Source: Nocardioides hwasunensis
Lineage (GTDB): Bacteria; Actinomycetota; Actinomycetes; Propionibacteriales; Nocardioidaceae
Length of the DNA: 64,000 nt
Assembly (NCBI RefSeq): GCF_014779665.1
Contig: NZ_JACXYY010000006.1
Coordinates: forward strand, 62,001 to 126,000
Direction of reading: 5' to 3'
Part shown: one piece after another, positions 32,597 to 41,566 of the stretch
Numbering within the stretch: the first letter of the stretch is position 1
Layout of the letters: the number at the start of each line of letters is the position of its first letter
Made by a program: the position numbers and the translations under genes
The notes under the pieces: model-generated
Databases searched by the model: none
What the model was told of the DNA's origin: nothing
What the model saw: the letters and a program-made list of their open reading frames with translations, nothing else

Positions 32597-33421
32597 TCAG
32601 CGCACCATGCTGTTGCCGTGCACGGCGGCGAGGCGGGCCTTGACGCTGAGGAGGGTCTCGATGATGAGGTCCTCGCGGCCGTTGTCGAGGCGGCTGATCG
32701 GCACCGCGACGCTGAGGGCGTCGACCGCCGCGTGGCTGAACGGGAGCGCGACGCCGAAGCAGCGCACGCCCATGCAGGACTCCTCGCTCTCGGTGGCGTA
32801 TCCCTGGACGACGGCGCGGTCGATGATCTCGAGCACCGCCTCCTTCTTGGTGGTCGTGTTGGGGGTGATCGCGGTGATGTGGTCGGGCACCATGTCGACG
32901 CGCATCGCCTCGGGCAGCTCGGCGAGCAGCGCACGGCCGAGCGAGGTGGCGTAGGCCGGCAGGCGGCGACCGACGGCGGAGTGCATGCGCAGCGGGTGCA
33001 TCGACTCACGCTTGGCGGTGTAGATGACGTCGTGGCCGTCGAGACGTCCGAGGTGCACGGTCTCCTCCGTGGCCGTGGCGACCTCGTCGAGCACCGACTG
33101 CGCGCGGGCGAGCACCGGGTCGCCGTCGAGGTAGGCCGAGCTCACCACGAGCGAGTGGATGCCGAGCTGGTAGACGCTGCCCGTCGGGTCGGTCTGCAGC
33201 CAGCCGCGGTCAGTCATGGTGCGCAGCAGGGCGTGCAGGCTGCTCTTGGGGATGCTCAGCCGCGTGGACAGCTGGAGCTGGGTCCCGGGTCCGTTGGCCG
33301 CGATCTCGTCGAGGAGGTCGAGCGCACGGGCGGCCGACTTCACCGGTCCGGCGGGGCCCGTGCCGCTGACGTCCTTGAGCGCGGAACCGCCCTTGGTGGC
33401 TAGTCCGGTCTGTTGAGCCAT
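32597..33421 (-). CDS. IclR family regulator of the uronate operon
   Basis: 274 residues from ATG 33421 with GAGGAG upstream; the open frame further upstream is non-coding. A winged helix (ALDLLDEIAANGPGTQLQLS, SIPKSSLHALLRTM) is followed by the IclR effector domain with RCFGVALPFSHAAVDALSVA. It is divergent from kduI. KdgR-type IclR regulators respond to 2-keto-3-deoxygluconate or related uronate intermediates, so it likely represses the operon at 33606-43308 until such a compound accumulates. Confidence 0.92.
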   Translation of the reverse strand: MAQQTGLATKGGSALKDVSGTGPAGPVKSAARALDLLDEIAANGPGTQLQLSTRLSIPKSSLHALLRTMTDRGWLQTDPTGSVYQLGIHSLVVSSAYLDGDPVLARAQSVLDEVATATEETVHLGRLDGHDVIYTAKRESMHPLRMHSAVGRRLPAYATSLGRALLAELPEAMRVDMVPDHITAITPNTTTKKEAVLEIIDRAVVQGYATESEESCMGVRCFGVALPFSHAAVDALSVAVPISRLDNGREDLIIETLLSVKARLAAVHGNSMVR

Positions 33422-33500
33422 GGCCGTTCTCCTCGGTTCGGAGTCATGAAGGCACCAGGACGTACCCCCGTACGAAAGTAGCGTAGCGCGGGTTCGCATA

Positions 33501-33581
33501 TCTGGACAGCATTCAGGTGCTTGACCGGTGACGGCCGTCACGTATATCGTCGAACTCAGTTCACATAGACGAACGCAGTTC
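33501..33581 (+). promoter_or_regulatory. kduI promoter with palindromic spacer and downstream operators
   Basis: TTGACC (33521-33526) and TATATC (33543-33548) are 16 bp apart. The spacer contains the perfect palindrome TGACGGCCGTCA (33529-33540). TCTGGACAG lies upstream at 33501-33509. Downstream of the -10 box two near-identical inverted repeats, GAACTCAGTTC (33552-33562) and GAACGCAGTTC (33571-33581), are 19 bp apart. The layout suits repression by the divergent IclR protein and perhaps a second regulator. Confidence 0.68.
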
Positions 33582-33605
33582 ATAACGCCGAGGAGTGTCA
33601 CCACC

Positions 33606-34421
33606 ATGCAGGTTCGCTATTCCACGTCTCCGACCAGTGCGGAGACCGCCACCACGGCCGACCTGCGTGAGACCTTCCTGGTCCAGGACCTGTTCGTCGA
33701 GGGCGAGGTGAACGCGACGTACACCCACGAGGACCGCATGGTCATCGGTGGCGCGGTCCCCGGCTCCGGCCAGCTCGAGCTGCCGGCGTACACCGACGTC
33801 CTCGGCACCGAGAGCCACCTCGAGCGCCGCGAGCTCGGCATCATCAACGTCGGCGGTGCCGGCCACGTCCTGGTCGGCGACGAGAAGTTCGAGCTCGAGC
33901 ACCTCGACGGCCTCTACGTCGGACGGGGGAGCGAGGTCACCTTCGCCGGCGCCGACGCCGCCTTCTACTTCGTCTCCGCCTCCGCCCACGCGACCTACCC
34001 CTCGGCGCTGCTCAAGCACCAGGAGGTCGAGCCCGTCGCGCTCGGCTCGTCCGACGCCGCGAACGAGCGCAACCTCTTCCGCTACGTGTGGGGGCAGGAC
34101 GTCGAGACCTCCGTCCTCCAGTTCGGGGTCACCGTCATCGCCAACGGGTCGGTGTGGAACACCTTCCCGCCGCACCTCCACGCGCGCCGCACCGAGATCT
34201 ACTGCTACGTCGACCTGGCCGAGGACGACCGCGTCTTCCACTTCATGGGGCAGCCGGGCCAGACCCGCCACCTCGTCATGAAGAACCGCGAGGCCGTCAT
34301 CGCCCCGCCGTGGTCGATCCACGCGGGCGCCGGGACCGGTTCCTACGCCTTCATCTGGGCGATGGCCGGCGAGAACAACTGCTACACCGACCTCGCGCCC
34401 GTCGCGGTGGAGGACCTGTGA
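33606..34421 (+). CDS. kduI: 5-dehydro-4-deoxy-D-glucuronate isomerase KduI
   Basis: 271 residues, close to the 278 of E. coli KduI. The cupin metal site is visible as FPPHLHARRTEIYCY (His190, His192, Glu197) and WSIHAGAG (a further His). The enzyme converts 5-keto-4-deoxyuronate, formed from unsaturated uronates, to 2,5-diketo-3-deoxygluconate. It is the first gene of the operon and is coupled to kduD by a GTGA overlap. Confidence 0.96.
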   Translation: MQVRYSTSPTSAETATTADLRETFLVQDLFVEGEVNATYTHEDRMVIGGAVPGSGQLELPAYTDVLGTESHLERRELGIINVGGAGHVLVGDEKFELEHLDGLYVGRGSEVTFAGADAAFYFVSASAHATYPSALLKHQEVEPVALGSSDAANERNLFRYVWGQDVETSVLQFGVTVIANGSVWNTFPPHLHARRTEIYCYVDLAEDDRVFHFMGQPGQTRHLVMKNREAVIAPPWSIHAGAGTGSYAFIWAMAGENNCYTDLAPVAVEDL

Positions 34422-35176
34422 CGTCCTCGCCCTTCGACCTGACCGGCCGCAGCGCGGTCGTCACCGGCGCGAGCCGCGGCATCGGCCTGGCGATCGCCCT
34501 CGGGCTCTCGCGGGCCGGGGCCGAGCTCGTCCTGGTCGGTCGCCCCGGGAGCAACGACGCGACCCGTGAGGCCGTCGTCGACCTCGGTGGCAAGGTCGAC
34601 GTGGTCGACCTCGACATGGGCGACCTCGACGCCGTCGAGCGTGTCGGCGGCGAGCTCGCCGCCTCGCGACAGGTCGACATCGTGATCAACAACGCGGGCG
34701 TCATCGACCGCCAGGACACCGTCGACCTCGCACGCGAGGACTGGCAGCGCGTCCTCGACGTCAACCTCAACGGCGTCTTCCTGCTCAGCCAGCAGGTCGG
34801 CCGCACCATGGTCGAGCGCGGGCACGGCAAGATCGTGAGCATCGCCAGCCTCCTCACCTTCCAAGGCGGCATCCGGGTGGCGTCGTACGCCGCCAGCAAG
34901 CACGCCGTCGCGGGCGTGACCAAGGCCCTGGCCAACGAGTGGGGACCGCACGGTGTGCAGGTGAACGCGATCGCGCCGGGCTACATCTCGACCGACAACA
35001 CCACGGCGCTGCGCGAGGACCCCGACCGCTCGCGCTCGATCCTCGAGCGGATCCCGGCCGGACGCTGGGGCTCCGCCGACGACATCGCCGGCGCCGCGGT
35101 GTTCCTCTCCTCCTCCGCCGCCGACTACGTCAACGGCCACGTGCTGGTCGTCGACGGCGGCTGGATGGCTCGCTAG
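34418..35176 (+). CDS. kduD: 2-dehydro-3-deoxy-D-gluconate 5-dehydrogenase KduD
   Basis: 252 residues from GTG 34418, overlapping the kduI stop. A classical SDR with TGASRGIG, NNAG, and YAASK in the catalytic position, and SSSAADYVNGHVLVVDGGWM at the C-terminus. Directly behind kduI it is assigned as the NAD(H)-dependent reductase that turns 2,5-diketo-3-deoxygluconate into 2-keto-3-deoxygluconate. Confidence 0.93.
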   Translation: MTSSPFDLTGRSAVVTGASRGIGLAIALGLSRAGAELVLVGRPGSNDATREAVVDLGGKVDVVDLDMGDLDAVERVGGELAASRQVDIVINNAGVIDRQDTVDLAREDWQRVLDVNLNGVFLLSQQVGRTMVERGHGKIVSIASLLTFQGGIRVASYAASKHAVAGVTKALANEWGPHGVQVNAIAPGYISTDNTTALREDPDRSRSILERIPAGRWGSADDIAGAAVFLSSSAADYVNGHVLVVDGGWMAR

Positions 35177-35200
35177 ACCTGCACCATCCTCTCCACCCGC

Positions 35201-35232
35201 ACCACCGCACCACCGCACCACCGCACCACCGC
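35201..35232 (+). repeat. Four tandem ACCACCGC repeats
   Basis: Four perfect 8-bp copies lie in the 140-bp gap between kduD and the binding-protein gene. No hairpin forms. Copy number may vary between strains. Confidence 0.85.
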
Positions 35233-35316
35233 AAGGAATCCATCACCTCGGGGCACCACCTGACCCAGTCAGTCCCACCGCCGGACACCGGCACCGAAAG
35301 AGAATGAGGATCGACC

Positions 35317-36405
35317 ATGAAGTTCACCTCTCGACCGACCGCAGTCGTGCTCGGCCTGACCCTGGCTGCCGCCGCTCTCGCCGGCTGCAGCGAAGAGGCA
35401 AGCGGCGGCGGCGGTGGCGGCGGCTCCGAGGCCTCCGCCTGCGCGCCCGAGGACGTCACCCTGGTGGGCCAGGTGCGCAACGAGTCCAACCCCTACGAGG
35501 CGTCCTGGCTCGACGGCGGCGACGCCTTCGCCGAGCAGGTCGGCCTCGAGCAGCAGCGCCTGACCTACGACGCCGACTCGACCAAGCAGCAGGAGCAGAT
35601 CAGCCAGCTGCTCGCCGGCAACACCGACTGCCTCGTCATGAACATCCTGCCCAACGGCGACTCCGACACCCTGCCGATCGTCGAGGGTGCCCAGGAAGCC
35701 GGAGCGTTCCTCGTCACCCAGTGGAACAAGCCGGCCGACGTCAACGTCGCCGACTACGACCAGTGGCTGAGCCACATCACCTACAACGGTGTCGAGTCGG
35801 GCAAGCAGATCGGCGACGCGCTCGCCGAGGCCATCGGCGGCTCCGGCGGCATCATCGCCCTCCAGGGCATCCTGGACACCGGCGCCGCGAAGGACCGCTA
35901 CGCCGGTCTGGAGGAGTCGCTGGAGGAGAACGGCGACGTCGAGCTGCTCGACCAGCAGACCGCCAACTTCTCGCGCGACGAGGCGCTGTCGGTCACCAAG
36001 ACGCTGCTCACCAAGCACGGTGACAAGATCAAGGGCATCTGGGCCGCCAACGACGACATGGCGCTCGGCGCGCTGGCCGCCCTCGAGCAGGCCGGCCGTG
36101 ACGACGTGGCCGTCGTCGGCATCGACGCCGTCCCGGACGCGCTGACCGCCATCGAGGACGGCACCATGACCGCGACCGTCTCCTCCGACGGCCCGTGGCA
36201 GGGTGGCATCGGCCTGGCGATCGGCTACTGCGTCGCCACCGGCGAGCTCGCCGCCGAGGACATCTCCGACGACGACCGCGCCTGGTTCGCCGAGCAGTTC
36301 CTCATCACCGACGACAACGTCGGCGACTTCACCTCCCCGGTGGTCGACGAGGCCGACTTCGAGTGCGACAACGTGTTCAGCCGTTCGCAGGGCGCGATTT
36401 CGTGA
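35317..36405 (+). CDS. Sugar ABC transporter substrate-binding lipoprotein
   Basis: 362 residues. A lipoprotein signal is clear: basic start, hydrophobic core, then LAAAALAGCSEE with the lipobox Cys near residue 24 and a Gly-rich linker. The rest is a ribose/galactose-type periplasmic-binding fold (GVESGKQIGDALAEAI, IKGIWAANDDMALGALAALE, VVGIDAVPDALTAIEDG). It captures the substrate for the two permeases and ATPase that follow. Given the kdu, eda and kdgK genes, a uronate or unsaturated uronic-acid sugar is likely. A second Cys pair (CAPED, TDCLV) could form a disulfide. Confidence 0.93.
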   Translation: MKFTSRPTAVVLGLTLAAAALAGCSEEASGGGGGGGSEASACAPEDVTLVGQVRNESNPYEASWLDGGDAFAEQVGLEQQRLTYDADSTKQQEQISQLLAGNTDCLVMNILPNGDSDTLPIVEGAQEAGAFLVTQWNKPADVNVADYDQWLSHITYNGVESGKQIGDALAEAIGGSGGIIALQGILDTGAAKDRYAGLEESLEENGDVELLDQQTANFSRDEALSVTKTLLTKHGDKIKGIWAANDDMALGALAALEQAGRDDVAVVGIDAVPDALTAIEDGTMTATVSSDGPWQGGIGLAIGYCVATGELAAEDISDDDRAWFAEQFLITDDNVGDFTSPVVDEADFECDNVFSRSQGAIS

Positions 36406-37421
36406 CCATGACATCCCCCGCCAAGGCCGACGACGAGGTCGTGCGCGCGCCACGCCCCCAGCCTCGGCGGGGGGTGTCGCTCGGGGACGCAGGTCCCCCG
36501 ATCGCCCTGGTGGTCATCATCGGCATCTTCTCGCTGCTGAGCCCCGACTTCCGCACGATCGCCAACCTGCAGAACGTCATGGACGCGGCGGCGGTGCTCG
36601 CCGTCGCGACCTGCGGCATCTCCTTCGTGCTGATGATGGGGTCGATCGACCTCTCGGTGCCGGGAGTGATGGGGGCCTCCGCCATCGCGGTCGCCCTCCT
36701 GGTGGCCAACAACCGCAACGACAACGACCTGGGACTTCTCGGGGTCCTGGTCGCGGTCCTGCTGGGTGCGGCCCTCGGCTGCCTCAGCGGGATGGCCCTC
36801 GTCAGCCTCAAGGTGCCGTCCTTCATGACCACGCTCGGCGTCTCGGCCGTCGGGCTCGGCATCGCGACCCTGATGTTCTCGGGCGTCCAGCCCAACATCT
36901 CCGACGCGATGCTGCGCGGCTGGGCCGTGAACCGCTTCCTGGGCCTGGCCTACCTGACGTGGATCGCTCTCGGGTGCGTGCTCGTCGGCTGGCTCATCCA
37001 GCGCTACTCGCGCCTGGGCCGCTACGCCTACGCCATCGGCGGTGCCGAGGAGGTGCTCGCGCTCTCCGGGGTCAAGGTGGCCCCCTACAAGGTCGCCGTG
37101 TTCACCCTGGCCGGGTCGTTCTACGCCCTGGCGGGCGTGATGGTGACCAGCCAGCTCAGCGCGGGCCTGGTCCAGGCGGGCAAGGGCTACGACTTCGCAG
37201 CGATCACGGCGGCCGTCGTGGGCGGCACCCTGCTCACCGGCGGTCGCGGGGGAGTGCTCCACTCCGCCGTCGGCGTGCTCCTCGTCATCGTCCTCCAGAA
37301 CGGCCTGGTCCAGATCGGCGTCAGCCCCTACTGGCAGGGCGGTGTGCAGGGCCTCATCGTGGTCGCCGCCGTCTCGGCCGCGGTCCTTCCCCAGCGTCGT
37401 AGGAACCAGGTGACGAAATGA
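36402..37421 (+). CDS. Sugar ABC transporter permease 1
   Basis: 339 residues, RbsC-like, with about nine transmembrane helices. It includes GISFVLMMGSIDLSVPGVMG, the region that contains the typical 'GxIDLSVG' motif, and the C-terminal TAAVVGGTLLTGGRGGVLHS loop. The GTG at 36402 overlaps the previous stop; ATG 36408 is an alternative. It forms a heterodimeric channel with the second permease at 38982. Confidence 0.93.
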   Translation: MTMTSPAKADDEVVRAPRPQPRRGVSLGDAGPPIALVVIIGIFSLLSPDFRTIANLQNVMDAAAVLAVATCGISFVLMMGSIDLSVPGVMGASAIAVALLVANNRNDNDLGLLGVLVAVLLGAALGCLSGMALVSLKVPSFMTTLGVSAVGLGIATLMFSGVQPNISDAMLRGWAVNRFLGLAYLTWIALGCVLVGWLIQRYSRLGRYAYAIGGAEEVLALSGVKVAPYKVAVFTLAGSFYALAGVMVTSQLSAGLVQAGKGYDFAAITAAVVGGTLLTGGRGGVLHSAVGVLLVIVLQNGLVQIGVSPYWQGGVQGLIVVAAVSAAVLPQRRRNQVTK

Positions 37422-38980
37422 CCACCAACCTGCAGCCCCACCCCGAGACGGACGCCTCCGCACCGGTCAACGCCCTCGAGGTGCGCGGCCTGGTCAAGCA
37501 CTATCCGGGCGTCAAGGCCCTCGACGGCGTCGACCTGGTCGTGCGCCAGAACGAGGTGCTCGGCCTCGCCGGCGAGAACGGCGCCGGCAAGTCCACCCTG
37601 CTCAAGGCCCTGGTCGGCCTGGTCCGGCCCGACGCGGGCGAGATCTGGGTGCGCGGCGAGAAGGTGAGGCTGCGCAGCGTCGTCGAGGCCGCCGACCACG
37701 GCATCGGCATGGTGTTCCAGGAGCAGTCGCTCGTCCCGAACCTCACCGCCGCCGAGAACATCGTGCTCGGCAGCGAGGGCCCGGGCGTCCGGCGCGGCAT
37801 CTACCGCTGGGACACGATGCGCAAGCTGGCGCAGGAGCAGCTCGACAAGATCGGCTCGCACATCGATCCCCTCGCGCGCACCGACTCGCTGTCGTTCGCC
37901 GAGCGCCAGATGGTGGAGATCGCCAAGGTGCTCCGCATCGAGGAGCGCACCTCCCACCCGCCCGTGATCATCCTCGACGAGCCGACCTCGGTGCTGGAGT
38001 CGAAGGAGATCGAGACGCTCTTCAGCCAGGTGCGTCGGCTGCGCGAGTTCGCCTCGGTCGTCTTCGTCTCGCACCGCCTCGACGAGGTGCTCGACGTCTG
38101 CGACCGCGTCGCCGTGCTGCGCGGCGGCCAGTCGGTCGGCGAGACGCCCACGGCCGGCGCGGTCCCCTCCGACCTGCACCGCCTGATGATCGGCTCCACC
38201 GGGTCCGACGACCACTACCACGAGGGCCTGTCCGAGCGGTCCGTCGCCGACAGCGAGCCGCGGCTGGTCGTCAAGGGCATGTCCGGCAAGACCTTCCGCG
38301 ACGTCGACCTCGACGTGCGCGCAGGCGAGATCGTCGGCATCGTCGGCGTGCACGGCTCCGGGCGCGAGGACGTGTGCCGTGCCCTCTTCGGGGCCGAGCC
38401 GACCCTGGCCGGCGAGGTCACCCTCGACGGCGCGAAGCTCGACCTGTCCGGCACGCGTGCCGCGGTCGCGTCCGGGATCGGCTACGTCCCGGCGGAGCGC
38501 AAGATCGAGGGCATGGTCGGGCCGATGTCGGTCGCCGACAACATGACGCTCACCAAGCAGAAGTCCCGCTGCGCCGGACCGATGGTGGTGCCGCAGAAGC
38601 AGGCGACCCTCGTCGACAAGTGGATCGAGCGGCTCTCGATCCGCACCCCGCACCGCGGCACGCAGATCGGCCGGCTGTCCGGCGGCAACCAGCAGAAGGT
38701 CGTCCTGGCTCGCTGGCTGGTGGCCGGCGACATCCGGCTGCTCCTGCTCGACCACCCCACGCGCGGCCTCGACATCGGCGCGCGCTCGGAGGTCTACCGC
38801 CTCATGCGCGAGCTCGCCAACAGCGGCGTGGCCACCGTGCTGCTCGCCGACAGCCTCGAGGAGGCCATCGGCATGTCCGACCGGATCATCGTGATGAACG
38901 ACGGCCGGGCGACCAAGGAAGTGGCCTGCCCCTCCGGTGGCAAGCCGACGCCCCTCGACCTGGTGAAGGAGATGGTCTGA
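37418..38980 (+). CDS. Sugar ABC transporter ATP-binding protein (two ABC domains)
   Basis: 520 residues with two fused ATPase domains as in RbsA/MglA. The first has Walker A GLAGENGAGKSTLL, a divergent signature region (LSFAERQMVEIAKVL) and Walker B VIILDEPTSVL. The second has a weakened P-loop (GIVGVHGSGREDVCRAL), LSGGNQQKVVLARWL and LLLLDHPTRGLDIG. In the second Walker B the usual Glu after Asp is His, so ATP hydrolysis may rest mainly with the first site, as is known in this family. ATGA overlap with the first permease. Confidence 0.94.
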   Translation: MTTNLQPHPETDASAPVNALEVRGLVKHYPGVKALDGVDLVVRQNEVLGLAGENGAGKSTLLKALVGLVRPDAGEIWVRGEKVRLRSVVEAADHGIGMVFQEQSLVPNLTAAENIVLGSEGPGVRRGIYRWDTMRKLAQEQLDKIGSHIDPLARTDSLSFAERQMVEIAKVLRIEERTSHPPVIILDEPTSVLESKEIETLFSQVRRLREFASVVFVSHRLDEVLDVCDRVAVLRGGQSVGETPTAGAVPSDLHRLMIGSTGSDDHYHEGLSERSVADSEPRLVVKGMSGKTFRDVDLDVRAGEIVGIVGVHGSGREDVCRALFGAEPTLAGEVTLDGAKLDLSGTRAAVASGIGYVPAERKIEGMVGPMSVADNMTLTKQKSRCAGPMVVPQKQATLVDKWIERLSIRTPHRGTQIGRLSGGNQQKVVLARWLVAGDIRLLLLDHPTRGLDIGARSEVYRLMRELANSGVATVLLADSLEEAIGMSDRIIVMNDGRATKEVACPSGGKPTPLDLVKEMV

Positions 38981-38981
38981 C

Positions 38982-39989
38982 ATGAGCACCCCCGTCATCG
39001 CCGACCCCGCGTCCAACCCGGCGGCCGAGCCGGCCGTCGTCAAGGGCGGGCCCACCCTGGGCCAGCGCGTCACGTCGTTCATGCCGGTCATCGCCCTCGT
39101 GGCGCTGCTCACCGCGCTCACGATCGCCGATCCCGACTTCCTGACGCAGCGCAGCCTCACCGCGGCCGTCCGCACGTCGGCGCCGCTCGTCGTGCTGGCA
39201 GCAGGTGCCACGCTCGTGGTGCTGTGCGGAGGCATCGACCTGTCGATCGCGGCGCTCTGCTCGCTGTCCACCGTGCTCTTCGCGATGTGGCTGCCGGACA
39301 TGGGGGGGCTCACGATCCTGGCCGTGATCGCTGCTGCGGGTGCGATCGGAGCCGTCCAGGGCCTCGCCCACGTGCTGCTCCGGATCCCGTCGTTCGTCGT
39401 GACGCTCGGTGGTCTGAGCATCTTCTCCGCGATCGCTCTCGTCATCTCCGACGCCGGCCCGATCCGCGTCGTCGACCGCGACTCGACCAAGTGGCTCAAC
39501 CTCTACGTCGCCGGCTACGTGCCGATGTCGTTCTTCGTCGCGCTGCTCGTCGTCGCGGTCGTGTCCCTGATCCTCAAGCTCACGCCCCTCGAGAGCTTCG
39601 TCAAGGCCATCGGCTACTCCGAGTCCGCAGCGCGGCTCGCCGGCACGCCGGTCGACAAGGTCAAGGTCGCTGCCTTCACGGTCTCCGGCGCCTGCGCCGG
39701 CCTCGCGGCGGTCATGCTCGCCTCCCGCAACTTCAGCGGCAGCCCGACCATGGCCGACAACCTGCTGCTGCCCGCCGTCGCGGCCATCGTGGTCGGCGGC
39801 ACCGCGATCACGGGCGGCCACGGCTCGCTCTGGCGCAGCCTCGCGGGTGCCCTCGTGGTCACGCTCCTGCGTGTCGGCCTGCCGATCGTCGGCGTCCCGT
39901 CGGCCTGGGAGCAGATCCTCTACGGCGCGATCATCGTCGCCGCCGTCGCGCTGACCCTCGACCGTTCGAAGGTGGCGATCATCAAGTAG
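38982..39989 (+). CDS. Sugar ABC transporter permease 2
   Basis: 335 residues, RbsC-like, about nine helices, with GATLVVLCGGIDLSIAALCS and the C-terminal AAIVVGGTAITGGHGSLWRS. It starts one base after the ATPase stop. Together with the preceding three genes it forms a complete CUT2-type importer. Confidence 0.94.
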   Translation: MSTPVIADPASNPAAEPAVVKGGPTLGQRVTSFMPVIALVALLTALTIADPDFLTQRSLTAAVRTSAPLVVLAAGATLVVLCGGIDLSIAALCSLSTVLFAMWLPDMGGLTILAVIAAAGAIGAVQGLAHVLLRIPSFVVTLGGLSIFSAIALVISDAGPIRVVDRDSTKWLNLYVAGYVPMSFFVALLVVAVVSLILKLTPLESFVKAIGYSESAARLAGTPVDKVKVAAFTVSGACAGLAAVMLASRNFSGSPTMADNLLLPAVAAIVVGGTAITGGHGSLWRSLAGALVVTLLRVGLPIVGVPSAWEQILYGAIIVAAVALTLDRSKVAIIK

Positions 39990-40055
39990 TCGCGCCTGGC
40001 CGATCCCCCCGCCACACCAGAACCCCGCACGCAATCTCGCACCGGAAGGCTTCTC

Positions 40056-41546
40056 ATGTCCGAGAACTCCCAGCTCCTGCCCGCCGTCTCCTCGTTCCTC
40101 TCCTCCCCGCGCCAGCTGCTCATCGACGGCGAGTGGGTCGACGCGAAGGACGGCAAGACCTTCGACACGATCAACCCCGCCACCGAGGAGGTCCTCGCCA
40201 CGGTCGCCCAGGCCTCGGCCGTCGACGCGGACCGCGCCGTCGTGGCCGCCCGCAACGCCTTCGAGTCCGGCTCGCCCTGGTCGAAGATGACGCCGCGCGA
40301 CCGCTCGCACCTGCTCTGGCGCATCGGCGACCTGATCGACGAGCGCATCGAGGAGTTCGCCCAGCTCGAGTCCCTCGACAACGGCAAGAGCCTCGCGTCC
40401 GCCCGCGGCGACGCCGGCGTGGCCGCCGAGCTGTTCCGCTACTTCGCCGGCTGGGCCACCAAGATGGAGGGCACGACCATCCCGATGTCGGTGCCGGGTC
40501 GTGAGTTCCACGCCTACACCCGTCGTGAGGCCATCGGCGTCGTCGCCGGCATCGTGCCGTGGAACTTCCCGCTCACCATGGCGGCCTTCAAGGTGATCCC
40601 GTCGATCACCGCCGGCAACACCGTCGTCCTCAAGCCCGCTGAGCAGACCCCCCTGACCGCGCTCTACCTCGGCCAGCTCCTGCTTGAGGCCGGCGTGCCC
40701 GCCGGTGTCGTCAACGTGCTGCCCGGCTTCGGCGACGCCGGTGCCGCGCTCGTCGACCACTTCGACGTCGACAAGGTCGCCTTCACCGGCTCCACCGAGG
40801 TCGGCAAGAAGATCGCGGCCGGCGCCTCGAAGAACCTCAAGAAGGTCTCGCTCGAGCTCGGCGGCAAGGCGCCCAACATCATCTTCAACGACGCCGACCT
40901 CGAGGCGGCCATCGCGGGCGCCGCGCTCGCCGGCTACTTCAACGAGGGCCAGTGCTGCGTCAACGGCTCGCGCCTCTACGTCCAGCGCGACGTCTTCGAC
41001 CAGGTCATCGAGGGCGTCGCCGCGGCGGCCAAGGCGATCAAGGTCGGCGACGGCTTCGACCCCAGCACCACGATGGGCCCGCTCGTCTCGCAGGAGCAGC
41101 ACGAAAAGGTCATGGGCTACGTGGCCGGCGCGGTCAAGGACGGCGCCAACATCGTCGCGGGCAGCCCCGAGCGTGCGGCCGAGAAGGGCTACTTCTTCTC
41201 GCCGACCCTCATCACGGGCGTCACCGAGGACATGGCCGTCCAGACCGACGAGATCTTCGGCCCCGTCATCACGGCCATCCCGTTCGACACCGAGGAGGAG
41301 GTCGTCGCCGCCGCCAACAACACCGTCTACGGCCTCGCCGCCGGCGTGTGGTCCAAGGACCTCGGCACCGCCCACCGCGTCGGCAGCAAGCTGCGGGCCG
41401 GCACGGTGTGGCTCAACACCTGGCACGCCGACGACGTGACGCTGCCCCGTGGCGGCTTCAAGCAGTCCGGTTGGGGTCGCGAGCTGGGCTCGTTCGGCCT
41501 CGACGACTACACCGAGCTCAAGACCGTCATCGCCGAGCTCCGTTGA
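40056..41546 (+). CDS. NAD(P)-dependent aldehyde dehydrogenase
   Basis: 496 residues, full-length ALDH. Catalytic Cys301 is in EGQCCVNGSRLYV and the general base Glu267 in VSLELGGKAPNII. The cofactor motif is FTGSTEVGKKIAA, and VPWNFPLTMAAFKV contains the conserved Asn. Inside a uronate operon it could oxidise a sugar-derived semialdehyde, for example an aldehyde formed from an alternative uronic acid, but the substrate cannot be read from the sequence. GGAAGG lies upstream of the ATG. Confidence 0.92.
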   Translation: MSENSQLLPAVSSFLSSPRQLLIDGEWVDAKDGKTFDTINPATEEVLATVAQASAVDADRAVVAARNAFESGSPWSKMTPRDRSHLLWRIGDLIDERIEEFAQLESLDNGKSLASARGDAGVAAELFRYFAGWATKMEGTTIPMSVPGREFHAYTRREAIGVVAGIVPWNFPLTMAAFKVIPSITAGNTVVLKPAEQTPLTALYLGQLLLEAGVPAGVVNVLPGFGDAGAALVDHFDVDKVAFTGSTEVGKKIAAGASKNLKKVSLELGGKAPNIIFNDADLEAAIAGAALAGYFNEGQCCVNGSRLYVQRDVFDQVIEGVAAAAKAIKVGDGFDPSTTMGPLVSQEQHEKVMGYVAGAVKDGANIVAGSPERAAEKGYFFSPTLITGVTEDMAVQTDEIFGPVITAIPFDTEEEVVAAANNTVYGLAAGVWSKDLGTAHRVGSKLRAGTVWLNTWHADDVTLPRGGFKQSGWGRELGSFGLDDYTELKTVIAELR

Positions 41547-41566
41547 TCGAGGGGTCTGTTCCTACC

